Origin: Symbiodinium natans
Taxonomy: Eukaryota > Sar > Dinophyceae > Suessiales > Symbiodiniaceae
DNA length: 64,000 nt
Assembly: GCA_905221605.1 (NCBI GenBank)
Contig: CAJNDS010000308.1
Coordinates: 105,132 to 169,131, forward strand
Reading direction: 5' to 3'
Positions within the stretch are counted from its first letter, which is position 1; each line of letters starts with the position of its first letter. This document shows, one piece after another, positions 51,628 through 60,960 of the stretch. Under the pieces are notes generated by a model. It saw nothing but the letters and a program-made list of their open reading frames with translations. It had not been told where the DNA came from and made no database searches. The position numbers were made by a program, and so were the translations under genes.

Positions 51628-52287
51628 TTAAAGCCAATTACGTGGCTCTGAATCTATTGTGTGAGAGGAAACAAGGTATGAATACCACGGCCAAAGGAAG
51701 TGATAGGGGAATTGTTCACACTCACACAGTTCACGGGCAATGACTGTTGCTCTTGGCGTTAAGACCTGGAGCAATGCATCTACCCTACCCCATCCAGTTT
51801 TGTGCCCGATTAAAGCCCCGACAACTCTTGAAGACCACTTGGGGGTCAAAGAAAAGTGCTCCGAAAGTGATTGGGCAAGCGCACGTTCTCCAACGCACGA
51901 GATGGCACGGAGATTTGGTGAACTTATTTTCCATTCCATTGACACGGTAGCGCGAGGTTGAGTGGCAGCGTCTAGCCTTGCAATGACTTCAATGAGAGTC
52001 CATGCAAGTAGGAGTTTTTCCTCATCCAGATCTTCGACGATCTCGTGAATGACCTGTGGATTACCGAAGGAGACACCTCGATATAAACGATCCTTATGGT
52101 ACGGGGAAAGGGCTTCGTTCGACTTGCTTTCCTCTAAGAGAGCCACGAGGATCCCTCCCGCTGCAGCAGGGAGGACTGTGAGCTCGAAGTCAGCTGTGCT
52201 GGAGTGACTACCAATGGCTTCATGGTAACGCCAAGCCAGGAGGCAGCGTGTGGCGGCGAGCATGTTTGGTTGTGCCCGGGCGTTCAC
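51628..52287 (-). CDS. Unrecognised helical ORF
   Basis: 219 codons with normal composition and helical segments (TRCLLAWRYHEAIGSHSSTA, EDLDEEKLLLAWTLIEVIAR, ISCVGERALAQSLSEHFSLT). No domain identified. A spliced-leader-like CTTTGGCTCA (minus, 52,296-52,305) lies directly in front of its start. It could also be a later ORF of the upstream LINE. Confidence 0.5.
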   Translation of the reverse strand: MNARAQPNMLAATRCLLAWRYHEAIGSHSSTADFELTVLPAAAGGILVALLEESKSNEALSPYHKDRLYRGVSFGNPQVIHEIVEDLDEEKLLLAWTLIEVIARLDAATQPRATVSMEWKISSPNLRAISCVGERALAQSLSEHFSLTPKWSSRVVGALIGHKTGWGRVDALLQVLTPRATVIARELCECEQFPYHFLWPWYSYLVSSHTIDSEPRNWL

Positions 52288-52355
52288 AACTGGTCTGAGC
52301 CAAAGGTGCCGCCATCACGAAAGAGGGAGGGTGGTTGAAATGGGGACTACACGCA

Positions 52356-53396
52356 TCACAACGAGGGGGGTGTTACCCACAATCCCCTACGCGGAACAGC
52401 TGTAACATCAACGCGTCTCCTTTTATCGTCTCTTTGCCTCTCGACCTCTAGTATATCCTGAACTTCCAGGATAAGGCGCTTGGACACCCTGTTGGTGGTT
52501 GCCTTTGGGTGCTTTGGGAGAGCAGGGTTATGACACGCGATACCCACAGCATTTAACACATCAACTGCCGCATTAAATTCACTCTTCGTGGTGGTAATAG
52601 CAAAGACATCTTGTAGGCTAGCAAATTCCTGGTTAGGTGTGACCTGTGGATGACAGTGCTGCCCCATCTGGATGAGCTGAACCAATGCTTCAGTAGCCCC
52701 TTCGATGAAGGGTGAAACTGCGTTTCTATTTTTGACGTACACCCCGTCATGTACCCAAAGCACTGTGCCTGCGCAGTACGGGAGCATTGCAGCGAGCCCT
52801 TTTCGCATTACGAAGCTTTCCGCAGCTTCAAGTGCAAAAGTTGCCCAATTCCTGTTGTTGACCCTTGCATCCGGTTGGTAAAAAGGGATTCCTTGCTGGA
52901 TCATAACCTGGAGGGTAGCTTTAGCCTGCACCAAATGTGCAAGAAAACTTGCCAAGGCAGGGGGGATGGCATAAGCAGCAATACTACCTTCATAAACATG
53001 CCGAAGGAAAGCATTGCTGTCCATTCCAACTGCTCTTTGCAACAAGTGCTTGGTTTGTACTGTTTGTGCTTTGGGCGCGCGTGCAAGGTGACTACTAAAT
53101 AGCTCCCTGGCTTCAAGCAACGTTGGGAGGGGTGGGTGAGTAGGGCTGTGACATGTAAGGAGGCGCAAAAGCGTATAATGCGCACCTTTCATGTCGATTT
53201 CAATTGCGTTCGGCCCGATGGCTAAGAAACGTGTTAGCCTTTTACTCGTTTGCCAGTGCCGTATGGCATAATATCTACCCTGTGGGTGCAATGATGGCCT
53301 TCGATACTGGACCAGCCCTGGCCACGCTGTATCAAGCTCGGGGGGGGCTTGATCCGATTGTAGAGGCAAAACCGCAAAAGCAGTTCCGGATTCCAA
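52356..53396 (-). CDS. Polymerase-palm-like ORF downstream of the DNMT LINE
   Basis: 346 codons; the first ~55 overlap the end of LINE ORF2 in another frame. AIEIDMKGAHYTLLRLL resembles a polymerase motif A of the Dx(3)AHxxL kind, and VLWVHDGVYVKN resembles a motif C of the HDG type, about 145 residues apart with a helical region between. Combinations like this occur in replication proteins of plasmids and large DNA viruses. The C-terminus is basic (DKRRRVDVTAVPRRG). It may be an extra LINE ORF or an adjacent gene; the polymerase suggestion is tentative. Confidence 0.45.
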   Translation of the reverse strand: MESGTAFAVLPLQSDQAPPELDTAWPGLVQYRRPSLHPQGRYYAIRHWQTSKRLTRFLAIGPNAIEIDMKGAHYTLLRLLTCHSPTHPPLPTLLEARELFSSHLARAPKAQTVQTKHLLQRAVGMDSNAFLRHVYEGSIAAYAIPPALASFLAHLVQAKATLQVMIQQGIPFYQPDARVNNRNWATFALEAAESFVMRKGLAAMLPYCAGTVLWVHDGVYVKNRNAVSPFIEGATEALVQLIQMGQHCHPQVTPNQEFASLQDVFAITTTKSEFNAAVDVLNAVGIACHNPALPKHPKATTNRVSKRLILEVQDILEVERQRDDKRRRVDVTAVPRRGLWVTPPSL

Positions 53397-56300
53397 AGTG
53401 GGGGGGCCTCAAGAGAAATAATTTCAGCTCCGGAATGCAAGTCCTGTATAGCTTGCAGGTGCCATTGCTTGGAAGGTAACAGAATAGGCGGAAAGCATTC
53501 AGTGTTTATTTGCATATGAGGCTGACCCTCACCCGAGTCAAAGAAGACATCTTCATGAAGGGGTGCTTCGTAGCGGAGACTGTTAGCAGCGATTCCTGCC
53601 AGGTGGTCAGCGACTTTGTTGCCGACGCGAGGGACGTATGACCAATGCACTGTAATGGGTGTGTGCGTTAACTTTTGCCACATGTTATCCAGTTTTCGCA
53701 CTAGGTCTTCCCTATGTAGTCTCAAGGCACCAGCAAAGTGCTTTACAATGTTGATGCAGTCTCCCTGAAGGATAACCTCCCTGATTTGATTGCTAGCAGC
53801 AAGAGATAAGGCCTTGTCTAACGTTGCGTCAGCGGCGCATATTTCCGCAAACATAGAGTCTGGACAAGGCTGGAGTGGGATGGCAATCGTTTCAAGAATT
53901 ACCGGGACTGGTCCGGGCGACCATACGATACCACCCGCACCACCTATACCTTCTTGCACGTGACAGCTGCCGTCAAATTGAGCAACAAGGTGGGTATCTT
54001 TGACAGGTTTTAACTCAACAATGAGTGGAGTACCTGCAGGGATCGGCCTTAATGCCGTAACTTTAAGGTGCAGATTGCCGCAATGACACATTTTAGGCCA
54101 AAGAGCAACATTAGGGACGCCAAGGGTCTGTTGATACATAGGTGCAAGCAAGTAATGCTGTGCATCTAATGTTGCTAAGACATCTCCTATATTGGCATTC
54201 CTGGGGGAGACGGTAATACCTTGGGCGCTTGCTTTAATTAAGGCAGAAAGGGGATGTTTGACCTCGATATGGAGTCCTCCGTCGTTGCAACAGGGCTTGC
54301 AGCGTTCCGTGTCAACCCACCATGCCGGTAATGCTTTGGGAAGTAACACCCTCGGGATGGTGTTCCAAAGACGCGACGCGAGCTTGGGTATGTTACTGAT
54401 GTGTTTTGCCCGTTGCGGTGTCTCACACCATCCAGGGTGCCAGGTACATTGCTGTTCCATGGTATATCTTCTTATGGTCGCAATCCATGCTAATAGGACG
54501 GCACAGAATTTCTTGTCAATCCCTCCTTCAACATTGATCTTAGAAAGGGCAGTGTGACACAGGGAGTCAAACGAGGCAGTGCCAGCATATCCCAATGTGA
54601 CTAGTACAATAAAGAGGGAGGCTTTGGTGACCACGCAAGCCGTAAGCCAATGCTCGGTTGTGTTTGCTCCCAGCCCACAGAGCAGGCAGTGGCTTTGGAT
54701 GAAAGTACACTGGTGCTCATTGGGTATAGCTGCTCTGTAAGTAATAGTTCTAGCCGGAGCACCAGGCATTGCCGCACATTGCAGGAGTGGTGCTTGGCTA
54801 ACATCACAGCAAGGCAGCATGCAGCTGATGGTATGGGCAAGGTCATCAGGGCAGCTTTGGTTGAGATGACAGAGTTTGCAGACTGGCATGTTGCCGAACC
54901 CATTGTCATACCGGAGCTCTTTCCCTGTTTGTTTGCGTAGGCAGACTCTACATTGCTCGTCCCTAGAGGCATATTGCCTGTACACAAAATATGCATCGGC
55001 TTCTTCAACAATGGCCCATCTAAGTGCGTAGCAACGAGTGACATCCGAAGCCACGTTCTTTGGCGGGAGGTTTAGCGCAAGCAAAATGGCACATAGCTGT
55101 CTCTCATGTGCGTGGTTCGCAACTTTTTGTCGAAGATATCCTTGCGCCTGAACACAAGCAGGCTTGCGCAACACTGCTCTAAGCGCAATTTGCGCCTGCT
55201 TGAGCTTGCGACCGCCTGAGTGAGGGCTCACTCGAGGCAGCGCAGCAGATAGGGCATCATGGCACTTGCTTTTGAACTGCTCAATGATTGGTGAGTCTCC
55301 TAAGGTGACTGATTTCTGAATGGCTTGCCTGGCTTGCACAAGCAACGAATGGTAGAAGGGAAGGTTGGCCGCATGCGCATTTTCAAGGTCATGCAGGATA
55401 ACGTTTAAAGCCCATTTGCCTCTCCAGCGCAGCAGTAGGCCAACTTTAGATAATATGGCGCCTATCTCAGGATCCATTGCCCTAGGCGCTTTGATAAAAT
55501 CAAGAACGCCCGCCATATGTTTGGCCTGAATCCAGGGACGCCTCAAAATAGTTGAGCTGGCAATAGCTAGTGCTTTGAGCATATGCCTTTTGGTGAAGGC
55601 GTACAAGGAATTGCAGAAAAGAGGGCAAGAGGCAATGAAGGCCGTATGGAATTGAATCCTGGCAGGCATTGATGCAGTAAGGGAAAGAGCTTGTTTATTC
55701 CTTCTCAACATATTGCACAAGGCCTTATCAAGGATCAGCATGCGCAAGGAAACATCTGACATTTTCCTTTGTCCAACCCAATGGATTTCATCAATAGACG
55801 TTGCTTGCTCCCATTCATATTTTGACATGCGGCCACGCAGGATAAAGCCCAACATTGTTGCAGTCTCAGCAATAATCTTAGACCCCCAAGGCGTCTTGTC
55901 GAGGAGAAGGATATCAGCAGTTTTGAAGGGCTTGTTGGTAAGAATAGAAGTTTTGCATTTGCATTTGCAAGGCGATGCAATAATGCAAGCCAACAAAGCC
56001 TGGAAATTTTGCTGTTGTGTGCACATGCAAAGCAGCATATCGCTAGACAGGACGTAGCATTTGCTTCCGCTTACTAAGAGCAGTCCGTGTCGCACGTCAA
56101 GCCTAGTCAAGGACATCCTCATTGCTTGGTCGAGGCTGTAGATGTTCTGTTGAAGCAGTAAGCACAAGGCTTGATGCAATGAGGGACCTCCAATGGTGAG
56201 AGTATTGCTCGGTGGAAGCTGTTTGGACTCAATCCAAGCGACACCAAATTGGGCTATGCATGCTCTGACATCCCCAGGGAGAACCTGTAAAGAAATAAAC

Positions 56301-58858
56301 CCTGCTTGGAAGCATTGGTGACGGAGAACTTGTAACCCCGCGCTGTGCACTGGTTCGAAAGTTCTTTGTGCCTTTTCCACCCAATGCAGGCCTTTAGAGG
56401 CAGCGCTGTTATCGTCCATGTAAGCCGTTAGTCTTATGAAGGAAGAAATGTCGTGCAGCGCCCAAATCAAGGGATCTAAGGCGAGACAGAAAAGGACAAC
56501 AGAAGTCGCCCTTCCCATAGCAAGGCCTTGGTGGATGGAGATAGGCTCGAGTAAGAAACCTTGCACTTTATGCTGGGTGCGCCTCCCAAACATAAGGTGG
56601 ATAACGTAGGCTTTGATCCAGGCAGGGGCAGCTCTTGCCGCTAAGCACTGTAGTACCCACCAGGGATTCACCCGTTCAAAGGCCTTGGCAAAGTCGGAAA
56701 GCATGACTGTGTACTGGGCATCTTTGAGCTCCAAGTAGTGTTGCATTTGGGCATAATTTGCCTGTGGTTCTTTGAAGTGATTAAGAAGAGCCTGGGCAGG
56801 ATGTAGCGAGTCTTTGAAAGACTCAGCAAGGACAGCGTAGATTGCGGAGTCAATGATTCGATCACAAGTATCGGGCATGTCTAGTGGCCTGTAGTTGTCC
56901 GCGTACGCACCCTTGTCTGCCTTGGGAATGAAGACTAAGGCCTGAAGCGGATGATCAGCTTGAGACAAGCACATCTCCCACATATGATCCCCAAGTAAGT
57001 TGGCAAAATAACTCGGATTTTGCCTATAGAAGGCATAGGGCACACCATCGGGACCCGGGGAAGAATCCTTGGTGGTAATAATGGCCTTGAAGATGATGCT
57101 TTCATCTGGTAAGTCAGCCGGCACGAAGGGGGCCCTTTGCGCATATGGCTGTAGGAGTTTGTCCCACTGGTTATCGTATTGACAAGGGAAGTGGTGCCAA
57201 AAGGCTCTAGTTGCCCTTAGTGCAGCATCAAACTGACTCATAGATGTGATCAGCTGGCCATTTTCGCTTCTGACCTGTTGCGAATCGATGATTCGAGGGC
57301 AGATCTTCCTGAAGGCCTGCCACTTAATTTTAGACTTATCAACCTGCAAATCTCTTTGAGCAACCAGGGAACGAAGACTTGGTGAGGGGGCAGTTTTCAG
57401 CTCTGCACCAAGGTGTAGCCGATTAAGCGCTTCTTGAAGCCAATGTCTCGGGAGCTCGGCTGAACCATTACCTGACGGCGTGAAAGGGGGTATGGTGATA
57501 TGCCTGGCTAAAGATGTGACGGTGCTTGCGTTGACACCGACAGTCGCACCAGTGCTCCTGTTCAAAAGGCGTACCAACTTCCTAATTAATGCAGCAATTG
57601 AGTTTCCAGCTTGGGCACGTAGGTTTGCATGCCACAAGAAACATGTGGCTTTTTGTGCGACGAGCGCGTCAGAAGGGCAGAGTTTTTGACCTTTGTTCTG
57701 CTCTTCAATCAAGCGGGCTTTAGTGCAATTAATTAGTTTACGAAGAAGAAGGTGCGAAGGGCTAGTCTCCGCAGCCTCGATGCCAGGCAAGTCAGTAGTC
57801 GCAGGTGGAACAGAAAAAGCTGCAGCAGGAACTGTCCGAACAGGTATCGCCGGGACATTTTTGTCAAGCTTATGCTTCGGCCGAAACCGAATCTTTACCA
57901 AGTGATGTCCTCCAGTTACTTTTTTGTGCTTCCATGAGACAGAACAGATCTTGGCGGACAAGTACAGCGAGCTGGAAATAAGGTAATGGTCAAGGTGGCT
58001 GCAGGTAGAGCCTTGTTCGAAAGTTGGCCCGTCAGACTTGCATTCAATCATGTCGCCTTGAGCAAGGAGATGTGCATACTCACCCTCCTTCTGCTGATTG
58101 ACAGCATTGAAGTCCCCCCCAAGGACAACCACATGAGTTGCATCCTTGACAAAAGCACTAAGTGCAGGGAAAAGCTTCCCCCATTGATCAGGGTGCCAAT
58201 AAACCGACAGGAGCCAGTAGCAGACAGACCGAAATCTGACCAGCACGGCAAGGGCAAAACCAGGCACAAGGTCGACAGTTTCTACTACTTTATTGTCCTG
58301 TGGCAAACAGACAGCGACTCCTCCAGAGTGTCCAGATTCCTTCCAAATAGCGAGAGAGGCAATCGTATTTATTCTGGCAGTTGCCTGTCTGAATCGGTGT
58401 AAACAGGCAGCATTCCATTTGGTTTCCTGCAAAAGCACGGGCGTTTGGTGAGCCAACGCACCAATGGTACGAAGCTTGGCAAGGCCAATAGTGTCGAAGG
58501 TACACAGCGAGGTAACGTTCCAACTAACGACAGCCTGCAGCTTGCACGGCTCCTTTGGGATCGTGTCGAAGTAAGGAACAAGCCTGTCAGCTATGAGATT
58601 CAGTGCAAGTTCAAGCTCTTCTGTCGGGAGCTGAAGATTGATAGCAGCGATTAGGTTAAAAGGTCGGCTGTCATTGGCCATGAGAGCAAGCTTCAGCTCA
58701 CGTGTTGTGGGATAGGTGAGTGGCAGGTTGTAGGCAAGGAGAATGCTGTTGAGGGATCTGACACGTGCGCGATGTCTACGACAAGCAACATAGGCATTGA
58801 GGTGATCAAGGAAGGTCGTAGACCTTGCCTTAATCACCACGTCACGAATCGTCGTCAT
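53234..58858 (-). CDS. LINE ORF2: AP endonuclease, reverse transcriptase (YMDD), Cys/His region, RNase H
   Basis: The frame is open from 58,894; I choose the ATG at 58,858 because it overlaps the ORF1 stop as ATGA, an arrangement for termination-reinitiation. Endonuclease: VSWNVTSL (about 58,510), LLQETKW, VVLGGDFNAV, HLDHYLI. RT: SSPGPDGVPY, FIPKADKGAYADNYRPLDMP, SDFAKAFERVNP (motif A), IHQGLAMGRATSVVLF (motif B) and LTAYMDD (motif C, about 56,415). A Cys-rich segment (CRVC, CKLCH, CLLCG) follows. RNase H: LVAQFDGSCHV (about 53,970), FAEICAAD, ILQGDCINIV and WSYVPRVGNKVADHLAG, with D-E-D-D present. Length 1,874 codons, uninterrupted, so this copy may be recently active. Confidence 0.92.
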   Translation of the reverse strand: MTTIRDVVIKARSTTFLDHLNAYVACRRHRARVRSLNSILLAYNLPLTYPTTRELKLALMANDSRPFNLIAAINLQLPTEELELALNLIADRLVPYFDTIPKEPCKLQAVVSWNVTSLCTFDTIGLAKLRTIGALAHQTPVLLQETKWNAACLHRFRQATARINTIASLAIWKESGHSGGVAVCLPQDNKVVETVDLVPGFALAVLVRFRSVCYWLLSVYWHPDQWGKLFPALSAFVKDATHVVVLGGDFNAVNQQKEGEYAHLLAQGDMIECKSDGPTFEQGSTCSHLDHYLISSSLYLSAKICSVSWKHKKVTGGHHLVKIRFRPKHKLDKNVPAIPVRTVPAAAFSVPPATTDLPGIEAAETSPSHLLLRKLINCTKARLIEEQNKGQKLCPSDALVAQKATCFLWHANLRAQAGNSIAALIRKLVRLLNRSTGATVGVNASTVTSLARHITIPPFTPSGNGSAELPRHWLQEALNRLHLGAELKTAPSPSLRSLVAQRDLQVDKSKIKWQAFRKICPRIIDSQQVRSENGQLITSMSQFDAALRATRAFWHHFPCQYDNQWDKLLQPYAQRAPFVPADLPDESIIFKAIITTKDSSPGPDGVPYAFYRQNPSYFANLLGDHMWEMCLSQADHPLQALVFIPKADKGAYADNYRPLDMPDTCDRIIDSAIYAVLAESFKDSLHPAQALLNHFKEPQANYAQMQHYLELKDAQYTVMLSDFAKAFERVNPWWVLQCLAARAAPAWIKAYVIHLMFGRRTQHKVQGFLLEPISIHQGLAMGRATSVVLFCLALDPLIWALHDISSFIRLTAYMDDNSAASKGLHWVEKAQRTFEPVHSAGLQVLRHQCFQAGFISLQVLPGDVRACIAQFGVAWIESKQLPPSNTLTIGGPSLHQALCLLLQQNIYSLDQAMRMSLTRLDVRHGLLLVSGSKCYVLSSDMLLCMCTQQQNFQALLACIIASPCKCKCKTSILTNKPFKTADILLLDKTPWGSKIIAETATMLGFILRGRMSKYEWEQATSIDEIHWVGQRKMSDVSLRMLILDKALCNMLRRNKQALSLTASMPARIQFHTAFIASCPLFCNSLYAFTKRHMLKALAIASSTILRRPWIQAKHMAGVLDFIKAPRAMDPEIGAILSKVGLLLRWRGKWALNVILHDLENAHAANLPFYHSLLVQARQAIQKSVTLGDSPIIEQFKSKCHDALSAALPRVSPHSGGRKLKQAQIALRAVLRKPACVQAQGYLRQKVANHAHERQLCAILLALNLPPKNVASDVTRCYALRWAIVEEADAYFVYRQYASRDEQCRVCLRKQTGKELRYDNGFGNMPVCKLCHLNQSCPDDLAHTISCMLPCCDVSQAPLLQCAAMPGAPARTITYRAAIPNEHQCTFIQSHCLLCGLGANTTEHWLTACVVTKASLFIVLVTLGYAGTASFDSLCHTALSKINVEGGIDKKFCAVLLAWIATIRRYTMEQQCTWHPGWCETPQRAKHISNIPKLASRLWNTIPRVLLPKALPAWWVDTERCKPCCNDGGLHIEVKHPLSALIKASAQGITVSPRNANIGDVLATLDAQHYLLAPMYQQTLGVPNVALWPKMCHCGNLHLKVTALRPIPAGTPLIVELKPVKDTHLVAQFDGSCHVQEGIGGAGGIVWSPGPVPVILETIAIPLQPCPDSMFAEICAADATLDKALSLAASNQIREVILQGDCINIVKHFAGALRLHREDLVRKLDNMWQKLTHTPITVHWSYVPRVGNKVADHLAGIAANSLRYEAPLHEDVFFDSGEGQPHMQINTECFPPILLPSKQWHLQAIQDLHSGAEIISLEAPPLWNPELLLRFCLYNRIKPPPSLIQRGQGWSSIEGHHCTHRVDIMPYGTGKRVKG

Positions 58859-60960
58859 AGGGGCAAAGGGTCCCGATGGACCCCATAGAAGCAATGGTAG
58901 ACAGCAGGTTGCCGATCGTAGACATAAATGCGCAATGCCTTTTCTTGGGTGGGAATTGTGGAGGGGATGCTGTTGTGGGTGACAGTCTGTTGATGCACCG
59001 TACCTTGCTTATATGTGGTGTAATGTGCGCCTCGTGCATCAATACCAATATACACAGCTTGTCGACACGGTAGAGCAAGCTTAGCAAAGCAAGAGAAGTC
59101 GCGCAAGACCTCGCCAAGCCAGGTTTCGTTAGAGTTGCAATCTGAAGCAAAGGCTTTACTGGTATGATTCTCAGCAAAGTATGGGGTTAAGAAGAGCGCA
59201 AAGAGTTCCCTTTGCCCAAGGTAAGGGGAACAGAGGATAGTATGGCCGTGCAGGTGTAAGGCAGCTTCGTTACCCTCAAATATCAGACAAGGCGTTGGTA
59301 GCTGGCTGTTCTCTTGGATTACTTTGTGAAGGAAGGTGCCAGGGCTGGCTCCTCTTCGTTCAATGTCAACGACCTCAAAGATCGATGCTTGGGTAAGCGC
59401 ATGCACAGTATCACGAGCCTGGGAAGCATTGAGCATTGCTAAGGCACAATGATCATCTTGTTCGACATATAGGAAGAAGTCGACTGGCGGAGACTTCTTG
59501 CCAGCGTTAGCATCTTTCAAGCGCTGCACATAGAGGGTATTTTGCTGTCCCTTTACAAGGAGGAATTGAGGGATGAACTCGTCTCTATACGCGACAAACT
59601 CAAGATGCAACGCTTTGAGAAAGCTGATCAGGCACCACCCTTGTGCAGGGAAGTCAAGAAAGTGTAAGGCAAACTTGGCACCGAGATTCGCAGCAGTCTC
59701 TCTGCACAAATTGGCCATGACATTGCGTCTCGATCCACACAAAAGCTTCAATTGAGGGTCAACAATTTGCAAGACACGCTGGATGGCCGATGGGATTCCT
59801 TTTTCTTGCAATAAGTCTTGCGTTTGATGGAATCGAGTTTCCGTCACAAAGGAAATTCCTCTAGGGATGCCGGACGCGCTCTCTCTAATGCCTTGGAATT
59901 TACCTTGGCCGAAGGTGTACTCCAGAACAACAGGTTTATTGACAGTTAAACCTTGTTTGAGCCAGCCAACCGCATTAAGTTCATCGCATGGAAAAGGCGC
60001 ATGAAACTTATGCGAAAACTTGTCTTGAAGCTTAACAGCTGTAGTAGCAGCAAGAACTTGTTGGCCATAGCTAAGCCAGTATTGGAGAAACTGTGAGAGG
60101 GGAAGCGGTTTCCAATGACTGTCGGGGTTCTCATTCAGTAACTCTCGAAGGGATGTGTATTTGATCGCAGCTTTGAGAGCACCAGGGTAGAAGCAATTCC
60201 CAACAATGGAAGCAATACACATATCATTAATGTGTTCTTCCACATCTGCAAGCCAGATATCGAGCTCAGCATCTCTCAACATTTCCTTGTAGTGAGCAAC
60301 CCTGAAAGGAGGAATGCCACTATCACCTATAAGGAAGGCATTTTCTGCACGGAGAAGTTCGTAATTAGCTTCCGCAAAGCGATCCATTGCTGCAAGGCTT
60401 GGGATATCCGCTTGAAGAGAAAGCTTCTGAACATCTGTTACAAAGCGCAGGCCAATGGGTCCATCAGGAACAAATTTTTCCCATTGTAGATTTGGAACCC
60501 CATTGGAGGTATTAGCCGCTTGTGAGAATTGCCTCTGGAAAGCTTCAGCTCCGCCGAAGCTGGGTACATGGTAAAGAAGGGCAGAGGGGTGGTAAAAGTA
60601 TGCAGCCAATCGGAGCCCCCTCTCGCGATCAAAGCGTTTGGGACGAAGCCAAGGCTTTAGTTTTTCGCCGGGGGGTTTTATTCCGCACATGTGTTCCGCA
60701 ACAGGACGCCATCCTTGGAACCACGGAGTGGGGCGGTTGCTGAAGGTGCCAATTTGCCCATATCTAGTGAAGAATTTCCTTTTCCTTTCAACATGGCCGA
60801 ATGTAGCTCCAGCAATGTGATGGCAGCAACAATCACGTATTCCGAAGATCTGCTGAATGAAGTCCTGGTGGATGGGCTTCATAGACCCAGCATTTTCAAG
60901 GAAGATGTGCACGCACTGAAGGATACTGGGTTCAATGCTTTGGAATGCAAGCAAAATTGC
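58855..60960 (-). CDS. LINE ORF1, 3' part: C-terminal half of the DNA (cytosine-5) methyltransferase and a long unknown region
   Basis: Continues in the same frame directly after the TAG at 60,961-60,963. FLENAGSM (about 60,890) fits motif VI (ENV-like), RKRKFFTRYG (about 60,780) fits the RxR of motif VIII, and IGDSGIPPFRVAHYKEML (about 60,325) resembles motif X. The target-recognition region lies between. After the methyltransferase come ~430 residues without a domain I recognise, including DFFLYVEQDDHCALAM and YIGIDARGAHYTTYKQ. The ORF ends PLPL-TGA, overlapping the ORF2 ATG. Confidence 0.8.
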   Translation of the reverse strand, partial: AILLAFQSIEPSILQCVHIFLENAGSMKPIHQDFIQQIFGIRDCCCHHIAGATFGHVERKRKFFTRYGQIGTFSNRPTPWFQGWRPVAEHMCGIKPPGEKLKPWLRPKRFDRERGLRLAAYFYHPSALLYHVPSFGGAEAFQRQFSQAANTSNGVPNLQWEKFVPDGPIGLRFVTDVQKLSLQADIPSLAAMDRFAEANYELLRAENAFLIGDSGIPPFRVAHYKEMLRDAELDIWLADVEEHINDMCIASIVGNCFYPGALKAAIKYTSLRELLNENPDSHWKPLPLSQFLQYWLSYGQQVLAATTAVKLQDKFSHKFHAPFPCDELNAVGWLKQGLTVNKPVVLEYTFGQGKFQGIRESASGIPRGISFVTETRFHQTQDLLQEKGIPSAIQRVLQIVDPQLKLLCGSRRNVMANLCRETAANLGAKFALHFLDFPAQGWCLISFLKALHLEFVAYRDEFIPQFLLVKGQQNTLYVQRLKDANAGKKSPPVDFFLYVEQDDHCALAMLNASQARDTVHALTQASIFEVVDIERRGASPGTFLHKVIQENSQLPTPCLIFEGNEAALHLHGHTILCSPYLGQRELFALFLTPYFAENHTSKAFASDCNSNETWLGEVLRDFSCFAKLALPCRQAVYIGIDARGAHYTTYKQGTVHQQTVTHNSIPSTIPTQEKALRIYVYDRQPAVYHCFYGVHRDPLPL

